Notes under the pieces: model-generated
What the model was told of the DNA's origin: nothing
The model's input: only the letters and a program-made list of their open reading frames with translations
The model's database searches: none
Shown: piece after piece, positions 47,816 to 59,871 of the stretch
Numbering within the stretch: the stretch's first letter is position 1
Layout of the letters: each line of letters starts with the position of its first letter
NCBI GenBank assembly: GCA_946807835.1
Contig: OX327686.1
Span: 14,260,001 to 14,324,000, forward strand
DNA length: 64,000 bases
Direction: 5' to 3'
DNA from: Ailanthus altissimus
Lineage: Eukaryota; Streptophyta; Magnoliopsida; Sapindales; Simaroubaceae
Made by a program: the position numbers and the translations under genes

Positions 47816-50800
47816 CCACCTGAAATACAGGCAAAACTAAGAACCCTGAGAAAGGAAAGAGAAGAACTGAGATAGCTCATGACTGAGTTGATCAGAAGTA
47901 AACAAAGAGAAATATGAGGGAATCTCAAGAGGAGATTCGAGAACAACCAGAACGGAGTAATAGATCAGGAACTTTGCACGATTTGGCCGAAGCAACCAAG
48001 CCAAATAGGGCAATCCCCAAGAGAGAAGAGGCAGGGACTGGAGATTTTAAGTAGGCTGTGAGAAAAGAGTTGTTTGCTGAACAACGACAACATCAATATG
48101 GAGAGTTGCGCCTAGAGAGCAAGGTCCATAATTTATAGGGGAAGTTGGAGAGCCTCTTGGCAGAGAAGAAGAAGAAAGATCAGCCTCCTATAAAGAAGAT
48201 GGAAAGGGAAAGAAGATCACCGCCGATAGAAGAGCTAAGAAACGTAGAGCTCCCGAGCGAGTTTCGACTCTCAAACCTGCCCACTTATAAGGGAGTCACC
48301 AACCTTAACCACTATGTCAACCAAATTACCGACCTGTTGTCAATTGCATGACTAAGGTAGAACTAGATGTGCAGACTCTTCATTATGAACTTAGAAGGGA
48401 CTACTTTACTCTGGTGTAGGGGCTTGGAGCAGTGCACTGTCGCCTCCTACAACGAGCTGACCGAGAAGTTTGTACAACATTTTTTAGGTTCATGTAAGGT
48501 AGTCAAAAATCTAGAGCAGTTGAAACAGATCAGACAAGGAAGGGGTGAAAGCCTTAAGAATTTCCTCCAAAGATTCCACAATGAAGTGATAGCCTCGGGA
48601 GCTTTCGACTAGCCCCTTGCCCTGAATGCCCTTACGGCTAGACTGGGGCTGGATAGATTCTGGTACTACCTGGCAGAAAACAATGTCACGAGTTACGCAA
48701 CGGTGTACAATAAAGCACCGAAGTACATATCAATAGAAGAGGGCAAGAAAGCCAAGAGATCCATTGTCGAACCATCCCAAGGATAGGTCAGGTCGAGAAA
48801 AGAAGTCAAATATAGGGGAAGAGAAGAAACCTCACCTCATCTGCAGATATACCGAAGGACGAACGATGAATACCGTCCTTTTAGAGGGGAAATATTTTTA
48901 AATGACATAATGCGTCGACAATCGAAGGAATAGTATGTCGAATAATAGGCCCAAAAATCAGAGAGACGGGCCAAATAGATTCTGCCTAGGTAACCCTCTT
49001 GGGTAGCCTCAGAGCCCGAGAAACCATAATGAACATCCAACTGGAGAGAGAAGGGTGGCTAGTGTTAAGAATTTTCTCCCTCTAGCCGTGCCACTCAAAG
49101 ACATTTACAAAGCTATTTCAAAATCGGGGGCTGTTGCACAAGAATTTCAAAGAAAAAGGAGTCGAGCGGTAACCAGACTCAAAGAAATGGTACGATATGC
49201 AAAGGAGCTCGAACACGCCACAAGGGAATGCTCTGAGTTGAGAAAAGCAAGTCGACGCCCTAATAAAGAATGGGTACCTGGAAGAGTTTGAGCTGACCAA
49301 CAGCTCACGATTGCTGAGCAGCCCAGCGGATCGAATTCTAACCACGTCATAATTATTTTAGGCGAACCCACATTGGAAGGAGAGTCAAACAAACAGCGGA
49401 AAAATTACTCCAAATACTCAATGGTGGCACACCAAGTTATGTCTAACGCTCATCTGCCCAAGAAGCCCAGGTTGCAGCAGGAAGTGCCGATCATGTTCAC
49501 AGAGGAGGACGCACAAAGAGTTATTTATCCTTATAATGATGCATTTGAGATAGAAGTACTGGTAGTAGAGGAAAATATGAATATAGTATTCATTGATCTG
49601 GGTAGCTCGGTTAACATAATCTTAAGGAGACCTTGGATGAGTTAAAAATTAAGAACCTGTACATAAAAAGGACCTAGACACTATTGCAGAGGTTCGGTGA
49701 TGGCCGTGTGATGCTGATCAGAATAATGGCCCTACCCCTCACCATAAGATAGAAGCCCCACGAGAAAAACTTGATGACCAAATCCGTGGTGGTCGATCAG
49801 CCCTTTCCATACAGAATCCTCCTCGGGCAGTCATTCATAGTGGGCACAAATGCTGGCCCTATCCATTCATTACTTAAAACTAAAATTCTCGACAGGGGAA
49901 GGATTCAGAGTAGTATCAGGGGACTAGAAGGTAGCTAAAAGTTGTTACGCAGTAACGGCAAGAAGGAAGTTCTGTATTTCTACTGTCAACCCAAGGGAAG
50001 AAGTCAGCAAATTCTCAGAGCCAGCAGGATATATGGATCAGAGCTGAGGAACTTGAAAAAGTGGTTAGGGTGGGAACCCAGTTGAAGTTAGAGGTCAAGA
50101 AAGGGTTGGTTTGGTTAGTTCATGAATTTTTAGACGTCTTCGCTTGGTCCCATGAGGACATGCCTGAGATTATTCTAAAATTGGCTTCCTACAGGCTGAC
50201 CGTTAACACCACGTCCCGACCAGTTAAGCAGAAGAGTAGAATCTTTAACTAGAAGCAGAATTAGGCTATGGCAACAGAGGTGGAGAAAATGTTGGCATTA
50301 GGTTTTATTAGGGAAGTCCATTACCCTGACTGGTTGGTCCACGTGGTAATGATGAAAAACGCCAATAGAAAGCGGAGGATATGTGTAGATTTCACCAATT
50401 TGAATAAAGCTTGTCCAAAGGATAGTTTTCCCAGCCCGAAGATTGACTAGCTCATGGATGCCACAGTTAGACATGAGCTACTGAGCTTTATGGATGCTTT
50501 CTTTAGCTATAATTAAATCCCAATGTCCCCCTACCCCCCCAACCAGGAAAAAACATTAGTTTGCACCCACTAAGGGACGTACTACTACTAGGTAATACCG
50601 TTTGGATTAAAAAATGCTGGGGCTACTTACCAAAGACTGGTAAATAAGCTATTCAAAAACTAAATCGGCAAGAATATGAAAGTCTACATGATTGGCATGA
50701 TTGCCAAGTCCATAAAGGCGGAAGACCACGTGGCTGATTTAAAATTATTTTTATGATATTAAGGAAGAACGGAATGAGGCTGAATTTGGAGAAATGTGCT

Positions 50801-51355
50801 TTTGGGGTAATGTCTGAAAAAATCTTGAGCTTCATGGTGAGCCAGAGGGGGATAGAAACCAACCCAGATAAAGTCCGAGCCATTTTGGAAATAAAGTCTT
50901 TGACTATGGTAAAAGAGATCCAGCGACTTATAGGAAGAATCGCAGCCCTGAATAGGTTTATTTTCAAAGCCACAGATAAGTACTTTACCTTCTTCCAGGC
51001 TATAAAGAGGAAGGAGAAGAATAGGCTTTACAACAGTTGAAAGCCCACCTCTCAGAACCAATGCACTTAGCTGTCCCTATACAAGGGGGAGGTATTGGTA
51101 CTGTATCTAAAAGTTTTCGAGCGGGTTGTAAGCTTAGTGTTGGCTAAAGAAGAAGAAGGGGTGTAATGAACGGTACACTATACAAGCAAAGCCTTCATCA
51201 GCCCAGAGAATCGATACCCTCTCTTTGAAAAGTTAGCTCTGGCCTTGATTGTGTATCGAAGAAAGCTACGGCAGTACTTCCAGGCATACACCATTGTTGC
51301 ACCGACTAACCTACTGCTAAGGCAAATCCTGCATAAATTGGACCTATCCGGCTGA
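47816..51355 (+). pseudogene. Tat-type gypsy element E: gag, protease, RT, RNase H remnants
   Basis: Plus strand, broken by many stops. Visible: gag with FRLSNLPTYKGVTNLNHYVNQ (about 48260-48320) and the retrotransposon-gag core (48367-48612, FVQHFLGSCK and GESLKNFLQRFHNEV, same frame across a stop); pepsin-like protease remnant (49373-49645, FIDLGSSVNI); RT (50061-51040) with PDWLVHVVMMKNANRKRRIC and DFTNLNKACPKDSFP; then the RNase H end (KALISPENRYPLFEKLALAL-like, 51180-51260) up to 51355. It is interrupted by element G, and the reading resumes at 63757. Lineage assigned from the RT motif set and the second RNase H after 63757. Confidence 0.88.
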
Positions 51356-51360
51356 CTGGT
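51356..51360. repeat. TSD CTGGT (left) of element G
   Basis: Repeated at 63752-63756, exactly at the right LTR end. Confidence 0.95.
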
Positions 51361-52919
51361 TGATGAACACATGAAAATGCATGTTGTTAAGAGATTCAAT
51401 CACCATTTAATGTCACTAATTTTAGTGTTTTCTGTATTTTTAGCTTGAAATAAAGTGTTCTCCTTAAATTGTGATTAATGAATGTTATTTGGACAGATTT
51501 AGGTAAACTGGACATAACTCTCAATGTAGAAATCGAAATGAAGAAATTCTTGAACCTGGTGCAACATGACTCAATCTTACACAAATTTGAAGAATAGTGG
51601 AAAAGCCAAATCTAATATGTTATGGGCCAAAAATTGAGATACAACAGAATCGGACTACAACTCTTACCAAGCTTGACCCAATTCATGTATTTGGACCGTA
51701 TCTCGCAAAATACGTATTCAATTGGTATAATTCTTGAAGCTGTGAATTGCTGACTTAACTATCAACAACTCGTATGTTTATGATAAAGTCCAAATCAGCC
51801 GTTATCATGGACCAAATCGCATTGCAAGTGGGTAAAATGGTTGTTGGCCAAATTCTGATGTATCTTTGGAATTTTGCTCATATCTCATTGGATACTCATC
51901 CAATTTGCATGAAATCAGTGCCTATGGAAAGAAGAGTCCAAATGCTACAACTTTCATGTCGGCTGCAGAAGCTGAATTGATCATTTACATTATCAAAAAC
52001 GTGCTGCAAATGGATACACAAGTTATTGGCTTAAAACTATTGAAGATTGATGTCATCCATGACATATGTCCATTCATTGCCTATATAAGGAGACACTTAG
52101 GACGTTTTTAACAATAGAAAAATTTCTCTCTTCTTTTATTCTCATTAACATGTATTGTAATTTAGGCTAGAGTTCCTAGCAAGGCTAAGAGATGAACTTT
52201 TATGTGTAGTAAATCTACTTCCATGCTTTGATTCGGTGTCAAGAGCTATAAATGTTGTAAGTTTGGTTTTGATTAAACTCTTATCTATTTTATTTTCTAT
52301 AATCCAGAGGTTATAATTCTCATGTCTCATATATGTTCAATCATACTTTTCTTATGTGATTCATGTTGATTTATAATTGTTACTGGTTATATTGTTTTAT
52401 ATGTTAATCTTTTACTGCAGTATTGTCAATTTGATATATTGTCGATCTTGGATAACATGTAAGGGCAATAAATGTTTGATATTCAAGTTAATCTTTTACT
52501 GCAATATTGTCAAAATGATATATTGTCGATCTTAGATAACTTGTATAAATAACATGATGTGTGTTAATGCTTGCAAAGAGTTTAACTAAATCAAATACAT
52601 GTGTTATCAAATGTGCTATATATTACATACCTTCCGATTGATTGTTTGGAATGTGAAACTTTCAGTTGAGTTATAAATATCGAATCAAAGTATAGAGTAG
52701 ATTTATAAAGCATAATTGTGATTCTCAAAGCCTTGCTTAAATCATCATAAGACATTTTCCTCAATTCATAGACAATTCTATCTCATCCGTTTAAATCAAT
52801 TAACCCTTTGCTACTGCTTTAATATTTTACTTCACTAACCTATTTTTCCAAGAGCTTCCTCGTGGGATCAACACCTCAATTTATACTGCGATAGCCGCGT
52901 TATATTTTGAGCGTAAACA
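51361..52919 (+). repeat. 5' LTR of element G
   Basis: 1559 bp, TGATGAACACATG...GAGCGTAAACA. A TATA box (TATATAAGG, 52083-52091) lies in its centre. The matching ORF-like frames in both LTRs are not genes. Confidence 0.96.
52083..52091 (+). promoter_or_regulatory. TATA box in the 5' LTR of element G
   Basis: CCTATATAAGGAGAC; also present in the 3' LTR at about 62915. Likely promoter of the genomic RNA. Confidence 0.7.
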
Positions 52920-52925
52920 AAAATT

Positions 52926-52943
52926 TGGCGCCGTTGCCAGGGA
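52926..52943 (+). other. Primer-binding site, tRNA-Asp type
   Basis: TGGCGCCGTTGCCAGGGA, six bases after the LTR end; one base off the TGGCGCCGTTGCCGGGGA form of Athila/Tat elements. Confidence 0.92.
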
Positions 52944-53785
52944 AGCACACTAAGCGAAAGTCGGTTGCGATTATAAATACTAAAGTGGTAACTTTGTATA
53001 TTTTCTTTTCTTTGTAAACTCTTAGTTTATTTCCTTTGTTGTAATTTATTTATTATTCATGGTTGGTTCTACCACCTAATTTATTTTGTTTTCTTTAGTT
53101 AATTTGTTATATTTTATATTATCTTAATGGCTGGTTTTGCCGCCTAATTAGTTTATTTTCTTTTATCTATTTATTGCACTTTTTTTTAATGGCTGGTTTT
53201 ACCGCCTAACTTTGTTCACTTTCTTTTATTTATTTATTGTACTTTATTTCTTTAGTTAATTTATTGTATTTTCTTTTTATTTTGTGGTTGGTTTTACCGC
53301 CTAACTTAGTTTCTTTATTTCGTATTGTACTCTATTTATTTATTGCACTTTTTTTTATTGTACTTTATTTTCATTTTCTTTTACGAATTTATTGCAATTT
53401 ATTTTCTTTAGTTAATATGTTGTATTTTCTTTTTATGGCCGATTCTACCGCCTAACCTTTTATTTATTTACTTATTGTATTTTCTTTTTATTATTTAATT
53501 ATTGTACTTTTTCGTATTTTATAGTCTTTTGTTTAGTTATTGTATTTATATTTCATGGTTGGTCTTACCACCTAACTTATTTCTATTTCTTGTTGTGTTT
53601 ATTCCACTTCTTAATTTTCCTTAAGCATTTCTTTCCTAAAAAAAAAAAAAAAATTAGGATGTATGCATCGACCTAGAGACAAACGAGGAAGATTTGTGAG
53701 AGAACTAGAACTAGAACTAGAACCACTCCCACAATTTGTAAGTGAAGAGAATTAACCTTCTAGTTCATCTTGTAATTCTAACACA
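52944..53785 (+). repeat. Leader of element G with six dispersed GGTTTTACCGCCTAA-type repeats
   Basis: T-rich 5' UTR. The motif (A)TGGYTGGTTYTACCGCCTAA recurs about six times (near 53060, 53127, 53191, 53284, 53436, 53555), separated by T-rich filler of 50-150 bases. A run of A (about 53639-53653) precedes a 30-codon frame (53663-53755, MHRPRDKRGRFVREL...) that ends in TAA and is in phase with gag. Confidence 0.8.
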
Positions 53786-55366
53786 ATGAGCCAACACGAA
53801 GAAAATCCCGTTAGAACTCTAAAAGATTACTTGCATCCTACTCGCACAGCCACACCATCATGCATTATATTTCCACCTAACATACCACATTCGGATTTTA
53901 AACCTAGAATGATACAACTTCTTCCCACTTTTCATGGTCTAGATAGTGAAAATCCTTATGTACATGTTAGGGAATTTGAAGAGGTAATTGCCACCTTCCA
54001 TAGCCAACCTGAAGCCATAGACACTGTTAGGCTTAAAATTTTCCCTTTTTCTTTGAAAGACAAAGCAAAGAGTTGGCTATACTCTTTGAGGCCGAGGTCT
54101 ATAGGAACTTGGGCAGAAATGACCCAAGCATTTTTCAATAAATACTTCCCACAACACAAAACTAATGGCCTGAAAAAACAAATTTCTTCATTCTCCCAAA
54201 AAGACAGTGAAACCTTATATCAAGCATGGGAAAGGTTTAAAGAGTTGCTAAATCTGTGCCCTCACCATGGGTATGAAAATTGGCGCTTGGTTAGTTATTT
54301 CTATGAGGGACTCACAATTAGAGAGCGCCAATTTGTTGAGATGATGTGTAATGGGGAGTTCCTTCACAAAGATCCTGAGGAAGCCATAGAATTCCTTAAT
54401 GACTTAGCCAAAAAAGCCCATACATGGACTGGACCTAGCATTGCTGAAAGCACAAATAGGTCACGACCCAATAGAGTTTTCCATCTTAGGGAAGAGGATA
54501 ACCTCAAAGCCCAATTAGACGTCTTAACTAGGGAGTTAGAGGCCTTGAAATCCAAAGATAGAAGGGTCACCCACACGGTTGCTAGAGTTGAGTCACACGA
54601 TGTCTGTTTTGTCTGTGGAGGAGCGGAACACTTAGCTCAGGATTGCCCCACGTATAGTGAGATGAGAGGGATATATGAGGAACAATGTAATGCCCTAGGG
54701 ATGTACAAGAAGCCTTATTCACCCTACTCTGAAACATATAATCCTAGCTGGAGAAACCACCCAAATTTCAGTTGGAAATCTGACCAACAAGCCAACAACC
54801 AATGGAAACAAGAACAACAAGCACCCAAGTCTTATGTTGCACCTCAATATAATGCACGACCAACTAGGAGTTCTTTAGAGGATACATTACAAGCATTTAT
54901 GGAGGCACAAAGTAAGACTAATCAAAAATTTGAAACAATTCTTGCACAGGTGGTGGACGAAAACAAAGAAATCAAGAGTCAAATCACAAAATTGACTAGT
55001 GCCTTAACTGTACAAGAGCGAGGTAAGTTTCCATCTCAACCTCAATCCAATCCAAAAGGACAATTCATGGCACAAGCTTCTACTTCTGATGTTCAAAATC
55101 TCAAAGAAGTCAATGCCATTACTACTCGAAGTGGTAAGATTGTAAGTGACCCTACTCCTGAAATTAACACATCTATGAGTAGTAAAGATGCCCCCCTTGA
55201 AAAAGAGGCCACAATGGAAAAAGAGCCCGAAAGTAAGTTTTCAATCCCAGTGCCTTTTCCTCAAGCTCTTCGACCGGTTGGGAAAAATTCAAAAATTCAA
55301 GGTGAGATTTTGGAACATTTGAAACAAGTTAAAATTAATCTTCCCTTGTTACATTTGATTAAGTAG
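53786..55366 (+). CDS. gag: Element G gag
   Basis: 526-codon frame from ATG 53786. Retrotransposon gag domain at about residues 50-180 (LPTFHGLDSENPYVHVREFE, LYQAWERFKELLNLCPHHG), a coiled-coil-prone part (about 235-260), a CCHC zinc knuckle CFVCGGAEHLAQDC (about 274-287), then a Gln/Pro/Ser-rich tail and the Athila-type NAITTRSGK (about 447-455). It forms the virus-like particle and binds the RNA. It ends at TAG 55364-55366, beyond which the same frame continues into protease and pol, so the stop is either a recent CAG-to-TAG change (Gln is expected from relatives) or a site for readthrough. An in-frame 30-codon segment upstream (53663) ends in TAA at 53753 and could be the lost true N terminus. 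Confidence 0.93.
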   Translation: MSQHEENPVRTLKDYLHPTRTATPSCIIFPPNIPHSDFKPRMIQLLPTFHGLDSENPYVHVREFEEVIATFHSQPEAIDTVRLKIFPFSLKDKAKSWLYSLRPRSIGTWAEMTQAFFNKYFPQHKTNGLKKQISSFSQKDSETLYQAWERFKELLNLCPHHGYENWRLVSYFYEGLTIRERQFVEMMCNGEFLHKDPEEAIEFLNDLAKKAHTWTGPSIAESTNRSRPNRVFHLREEDNLKAQLDVLTRELEALKSKDRRVTHTVARVESHDVCFVCGGAEHLAQDCPTYSEMRGIYEEQCNALGMYKKPYSPYSETYNPSWRNHPNFSWKSDQQANNQWKQEQQAPKSYVAPQYNARPTRSSLEDTLQAFMEAQSKTNQKFETILAQVVDENKEIKSQITKLTSALTVQERGKFPSQPQSNPKGQFMAQASTSDVQNLKEVNAITTRSGKIVSDPTPEINTSMSSKDAPLEKEATMEKEPESKFSIPVPFPQALRPVGKNSKIQGEILEHLKQVKINLPLLHLIK

Positions 55367-58300
55367 GTTCCAACTTATGCCAAAGTCATCAAGGATTTAT
55401 GCACTATCAAAAGAAAACACCATGTGAAGAAAACTGCATTTTTGGCAGAACAGGTAAGTGCAGTGATTGAACAAAAGACACCACCCAAGTATAAAGACCC
55501 AGGATGTCCCACAATCTCCTGCCAAATTGGGACACATGAGTTTGGTCAAGCTTTATTGGACTTAGGAGCAAGTGTAAATTTAATGCCTTATTCTATTTAC
55601 TTGCAGTTGGGACTTGGTGAGATTAAACCAACATCTGTAGTCCTACAATTAGCTGACCGATCAATCAAGAAACCACAGGGAATAGTAGAAGATGTTTTGT
55701 TGCAAATTGACAAATTTTACTATCCTGTTGATTTTCTTGTTTTAGATACTCATTCTGTTGTTAACATGGAGTCAAAAATCCCTCTTATTTTGGGGAGACC
55801 TTTTCTAGCCACTGCTAACGCTCTTATTAATTGCAGAAATGGTCTAATGAAATTATCTTTTGGGAATATGACTCTTGAGGTGAACATTTTCAACATTGGC
55901 AAACAACCACGAGAAGAAGACGAGTGCTATCATTCATATATGATAGACACACTTGTAGCGGAGGAAGCTTATAAAAATCATGGCTATGATTCTTCGAAAA
56001 ACCTTCTCAATTTTGATTTTGAAGAATTGTATTATCCTGATGTAACAACTAATGTGTTTAGTATTTTTGACTCACAGGATAAACGGACTCGATTTTGGCA
56101 GACACACTTTGAAGAGTTGCCACGAGAGAGGGAGAGACCAAAACCATCAAACCTCAAGACACCACAAGTTGAGCTTTCTCCACTGCCCAAAGGTTTGAAA
56201 CACCCATTCTTGGGACCAGGTGATACCTTTCCTATCATCATTTCTTCTGAACTTAGTGCTGAACAAGAGAAAAAATTGATAAAATTGTTAAAAGAACATA
56301 AGTCTGCACTAGGTTGGACCATAGCTGATATTAAAGGTATTTCTCCATTGATATGCTCCCATAGAATTCATTTAGAGGAAGGTTCCCAACCTCGTAGAGA
56401 CCCACAAAGAAGACTTAACCCAACAATGAAAGAAGTAGTGAAGAAAGAGGTCTTGAAACTATTAAATGCGAGTATAATCTACCCAATTTCTGATAGTCAA
56501 TGGGTAAGTCCAACTCAAGTAGTTCCTAAGAAATCTGGGGTTACTGTTGTTGAAAATGAGAATGGGATACCTGTTCCAACTAGGGTAGTAAGTGGTTGGA
56601 GAATGTGTATTGATTATAGAAAGTTAAACACAGCCACTAGGAAAGACTATTTTCCATTGCCTTTTATCGACCAAATTTTAGAACGTGTAGCTGGACATCC
56701 TTTTTATTGCTTTCTTGATGGGTATTCAGGGTATTACCAGATTGAGATAGCTATAGAAGATCAAGAAAAAACTACTTTTACATGCCCTTTTGGTACTTAT
56801 GCTTTTCGTAGAATGCAATTTGGATTATGTAATGCACCAGCTACTTTCCAGCGTTGTATGTTGAGTATTTTCTCTGATATGGTTGAAAAATGCATGGAAG
56901 TCTTTATGGATGATTTGACTGTTTTTGGTAATTCTTTTGATTTATGCCTACTTAACTTGAAATCTGTTTTGAGTAGGTGTGAAGAAAAAGGACTTGTGCT
57001 AAATTGGGAGAAATGTCATTTCATGGTATCTTCAGGAATCGTTTTAGGGCACATTGTATCTGAAAGAGGGATAGAGGTTGACAAGGCAAAAATTAAATTA
57101 ATCTCTAAATTACCTACACCTAAAACGGTAAAAGATGTCCGATCCTTTCTTGGACACGCTGGCTTTTACAGAAGGTTTATACAAAATTTTTCTGCCATAT
57201 CTAGACCATTGTGTAACCTTTTGCTAAAAGATGCAGAATTTACATGGACACAAGAGTGTGAGGAGGCATTCCGAACACTCATTGCCAAACTCACCACCGC
57301 TCCTATCATGCAATCACCGGATTGGAACCTCCCATTTGAAATTATGTGTGATGCAAGTAATTATGCTGTAGGAGCAGTTCTTGGGCAACGGATGGAGGGA
57401 AAACCCTTTGTTGTTTATTATGCTAGTAGGACTTTGAATGATGCTCAAATGAATTACACTACTACTGAAAAAGAACTATTAGCTGTTGTTTTTGCCTTAG
57501 ATAAATTTCGTTCTTATTTGATTGGTTCACCTATTGTTATTTTTACTGACCACGCAGCCCTTAAGTACCTTCTTTCTAAGAAGGATGCTAAAGCCCGTTT
57601 AATTAGGTGGATTCTTCTTTTGCAGGAATTTGATATAACCATCAAAGATAAGAAAGGCGTTGAAAATGTTGTTGCTGATCATCTATCCCGCCTTGAGTTC
57701 ACTGACTCTACTGATTTGCCACCCATTCGAGACGATTTTCCAGATGAACATCTTTTTGCTATAAGCCAAATACCTTGGTATGCACATATCGTAAATTATT
57801 TGGTTTGTGGTGAACTTCCATCTGACTGGAGTGCACAAGATAAGCGTAAGTTCTTGGTTGAGGTACGTAACTTTTATTGGGATGATCCATATCTTTTCAA
57901 ATACTGTCCTGACCAAATCATGAGACGTTGCATTCCTGAAAGTGAAGTTTCTAGTATCTTAAATTTTTGCCATAGTGCTGCTTGCGGTGGCCATTTTTCT
58001 ATGAAGAAAACAGCTGTGAAAATTTTACAGTGTGGTCTTTATTGGCCCACTTTGTTCAAAGACACTAATAATTTTTGTCGTTCCTGTCAAAGATGTCAAA
58101 AGTTAGGTGCTTTATCTCGAAGAAATATGATGCCTCTTAACCTTATTCTTGTTATCGAGATATTTGACTGTTGGGGTATTGATTTTATGGGTCCATTTCC
58201 TTCATCTTTTGGCTATCTTTACATCCTTTTAGCTGTTGACTATGTATCAAAATGGGTGGAGGCTGTAGCTTGTCGTACTAATGATAATACAACTGTGGTA

Positions 58301-59074
58301 AAATTCTTAAAAGAAAATGTGTTATCTAGGTACGGTACGCCACGTGTCATCATTAGTGACCAAGGAACACATTTTTGTAATCGTTCTTTTGAAGCTTTAA
58401 TGCGCAGGTATGGTGTTCTTCACAAAGTTTCCACTGCATACCATCCACAGACAAATGGACAAGCCGAGCTAGCAAATAGAGAGGTTAAACAGATTTTGGA
58501 AAAGACGGTTAACCCGAATCGCAAAGATTGGTCTCTACGCCTTTCTGATGCATTATGGGCATATCGTACTGCATACAAAACCATCTTAGGAATGTCCCCA
58601 TACCGGCTTGTTTATGGGAAAGCTTGCCATTTACCTGTTGAGCTAGAACATAAAGCTTATTGGGCTGTCAAAGCCCTTAACTTTGATTTGAATGCTGCAG
58701 GTCTCCAGAGAAAGTTACAATTGTCAGAAATAGAAGAGCTACGAAATGACGCATATGACAACTCTAAAATTTACAAAGCTAAAATGAAAGTAGCTCATGA
58801 TAAACAGATCTCAAGGAAACACTTTGAGCCAAATCAACGGGTCTATCTTTATGATTCTCGATTGCATTTACACCCTGGAAAGTTGAGATCTCGATGGACT
58901 GGTCCATTTATGGTAAGACATGTTTTTCCTAATGGTGCTGTTGAAATAGAAGACCCCACTGATGGACGGACTTTCAAAGTGAATGGACAGCGGCTAAAAA
59001 GCTACGTGGAAAAGGTAAACGACTCTATGTACCTAGGCGAGATCCCTCTTGTGGATCCTGTCTATCGTGATTGA
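55367..59074 (+). CDS. pol: Element G pol: protease, reverse transcriptase, RNase H, integrase
   Basis: Uninterrupted 1235-codon frame in phase with gag. Protease: [12 protein letters not shown] (about 55553-55590; Athila elements use DLGAS). [22 protein letters not shown] (about 56600-56660) and catalytic [10 protein letters not shown] (about 56900-56930). RNase [30 protein letters not shown] and [10 protein letters not shown] (57345-57575), ending VADHLSRL. Integrase: HHCC zinc finger (HSAACGGHF...CRSCQRC, 57970-58105) and the DDE core at GIDFMGPFP (about 58176), IISDQGTHF (about 58350) and [10 protein letters not shown] (about 58455). All catalytic residues are present. It lacks its own ATG, as it is normally translated from gag. 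It makes cDNA and inserts it. Apparently intact apart from the TAG upstream. Confidence 0.95.
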   Translation, partial: VPTYAKVIKDLCTIKRKHHVKKTAFLAEQVSAVIEQKTPPKYKDPGCPTISCQIGTHEFGQALLDLGASVNLMPYSIYLQLGLGEIKPTSVVLQLADRSIKKPQGIVEDVLLQIDKFYYPVDFLVLDTHSVVNMESKIPLILGRPFLATANALINCRNGLMKLSFGNMTLEVNIFNIGKQPREEDECYHSYMIDTLVAEEAYKNHGYDSSKNLLNFDFEELYYPDVTTNVFSIFDSQDKRTRFWQTHFEELPRERERPKPSNLKTPQVELSPLPKGLKHPFLGPGDTFPIIISSELSAEQEKKLIKLLKEHKSALGWTIADIKGISPLICSHRIHLEEGSQPRRDPQRRLNPTMKEVVKKEVLKLLNASIIYPISDSQWVSPTQVVPKKSGVTVVENENGIPVPTRVVSGWRMCIDYRKLNTATRKDYFPLPFIDQILERVAGHPFYCFLDGYSGYYQIEIAIEDQEKTTFTCPFGTYAFRRMQFGLCNAPATFQRCMLSIFSDMVEKCMEVFMDDLTVFGNSFDLCLLNLKSVLSRCEEKGLVLNWEKCHFMVSSGIVLGHIVSERGIEVDKAKIKLISKLPTPKTVKDVRSFLGHAGFYRRFIQNFSAISRPLCNLLLKDAEFTWTQECEEAFRTLIAKLTTAPIMQSPDWNLPFEIMCDASNYAVGAVLGQRMEGKPFVVYYASRTLNDAQMNYTTTEKELLAVVFALDKFRSYLIGSPIVIFTDHAALKYLLSKKDAKARLIRWILLLQEFDITIKDKKGVENVVADHLSRLEFTDSTDLPPIRDDFPDEHLFAISQIPWYAHIVNYLVCGELPSDWSAQDKRKFLVEVRNFYWDDPYLFKYCPDQIMRRCIPESEVSSILNFCHSAACGGHFSMKKTAVKILQCGLYWPTLFKDTNNFCRSCQRCQKLGALSRRNMMPLNLILVIEIFDCWGIDFMGPFPSSFGYLYILLAVDYVSKWVEAVACRTNDNTTVVKFLKENVLSRYGTPRVIISDQGTHFCNRSFEALMRRYGVLHKVSTAYHPQTNGQAELANREVKQILEKTVNPNRKDWSLRLSDALWAYRTAYKTILGMSPYRLVYGKACHLPVELEHKAYWAVKALNFDLNAAGLQRKLQLSEIEELRNDAYDNSKIYKAKMKVAHDKQISRKHFEPNQRVYLYDSRLHLHPGKLRSRWTGPFMVRHVFPNGAVEIEDPTDGRTFKVNGQRLKSYVEKVNDSMYLGEIPLVDPVYRD

Positions 59075-59322
59075 TCAGGTTCAATCTATTTGTACCATAT
59101 TTTATATTTTGTCTATATTTTATCTTTTGACTTTCTATTTTTGCTTTTATTTTTCTGCACATTTTATTTTACTTTATTTTCTTCTTTTTATTTTTTCTTC
59201 AGTGTGATTTTATTTCCCAGTCAAGTGGCGGATACGGTACTCTGTGACTATTAAAGTCGGTTTCTCTGTTCCCTAAAAACTGTCCCTCAAACTGTGCATT
59301 CATCTCTTTTCTTTCTTTCAAA
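59075..59322. other. Spacer after pol
   Basis: T-rich, no ORF. No clear TATA box for the next ORF; only a weak ACTATTAAAG near 59247. Confidence 0.5.
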
Positions 59323-59871
59323 ATGGATCGCATTCTTGCCAACCTTAAAAAACATTTTCCTTCATTTCCTCAAAATGCTCTATTTAAGATTTACAAAGCA
59401 CGGTGTGAAAGACTAAGGCTATTGATGTTGCGTAATATCCCTGTGGACCTTCGTTGGTTAATTGAAGCCAAGGTTCGGTTGTCTGGTGAGTTTGAAAATG
59501 ATTTTGTTTCTCATATGCCTGGTCTTGGAAGAAGCTCTTATGCCAAAAGGCGACGAGCAAAAAGGTTACAAGTCTGTCATAAATGTGCTCGATGGAATTG
59601 TAATCGGAGTTGTCGTTCTTTAGGATTCGTATCTAGAAATCGAGAAGACAAAATTCAGTTCATTAAGGATGGACTGAGTAAGGAGTCTTTGGATGATATC
59701 CTATTGACTATTGAGACGCATCCTTGTGGCCTCGTGCAACGTGAACTTCTCGATTTATGGAACAAATTCAAAAATGAACATCAACGGTATAGTCTCGGGA
59801 ATCTGACTCTAAAAGACCCTGTTTGCCAATTTATAAGAAAATTGGATGGGAAGCCTATCCCCGACCCATAG
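59323..59871 (+). CDS. Carlavirus/allexivirus NABP-like Cys-cluster protein in element G
   Basis: Intact 182-aa ORF between pol and LOG. Residues 66-97 hold a basic stretch GRSSYAKRRRAK followed by a Cys cluster CHKCARWNCNRSC (C85, C88, C93, C97), close in layout to the arginine-rich motif plus zinc finger of the nucleic-acid-binding proteins of carlaviruses and allexiviruses, which bind RNA and suppress RNA silencing (family knowledge). The N-terminal 60 residues are helical-looking and Leu/Arg-rich; the C-terminal third (from about 110: EDKIQFIKDGLSKESLDDIL) looks folded too. The Cys spacing is tighter than in the viral family. It occupies the place of an env-like gene. Function as an RNA-binding or defence-suppressing factor is inference. 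It could instead be an unrelated zinc-binding accessory ORF. Confidence 0.72.
   Translation: MDRILANLKKHFPSFPQNALFKIYKARCERLRLLMLRNIPVDLRWLIEAKVRLSGEFENDFVSHMPGLGRSSYAKRRRAKRLQVCHKCARWNCNRSCRSLGFVSRNREDKIQFIKDGLSKESLDDILLTIETHPCGLVQRELLDLWNKFKNEHQRYSLGNLTLKDPVCQFIRKLDGKPIPDP

Noticed and set aside
51774..52111. 68-aa and 81-aa ORFs repeated at 62606-62943
   Set aside because: Inside the LTRs of element G; overlapping frames without domains.
54364..54576. Minus-strand ORFs over gag and pol (also 53956, 56032, 57683)
   Set aside because: Shadows of the long gag-pol frame.
59323..59871. Recent insertion of a whole RNA virus
   Set aside because: Only one ORF with a short motif match; no viral replicase, triple gene block or coat protein is present.
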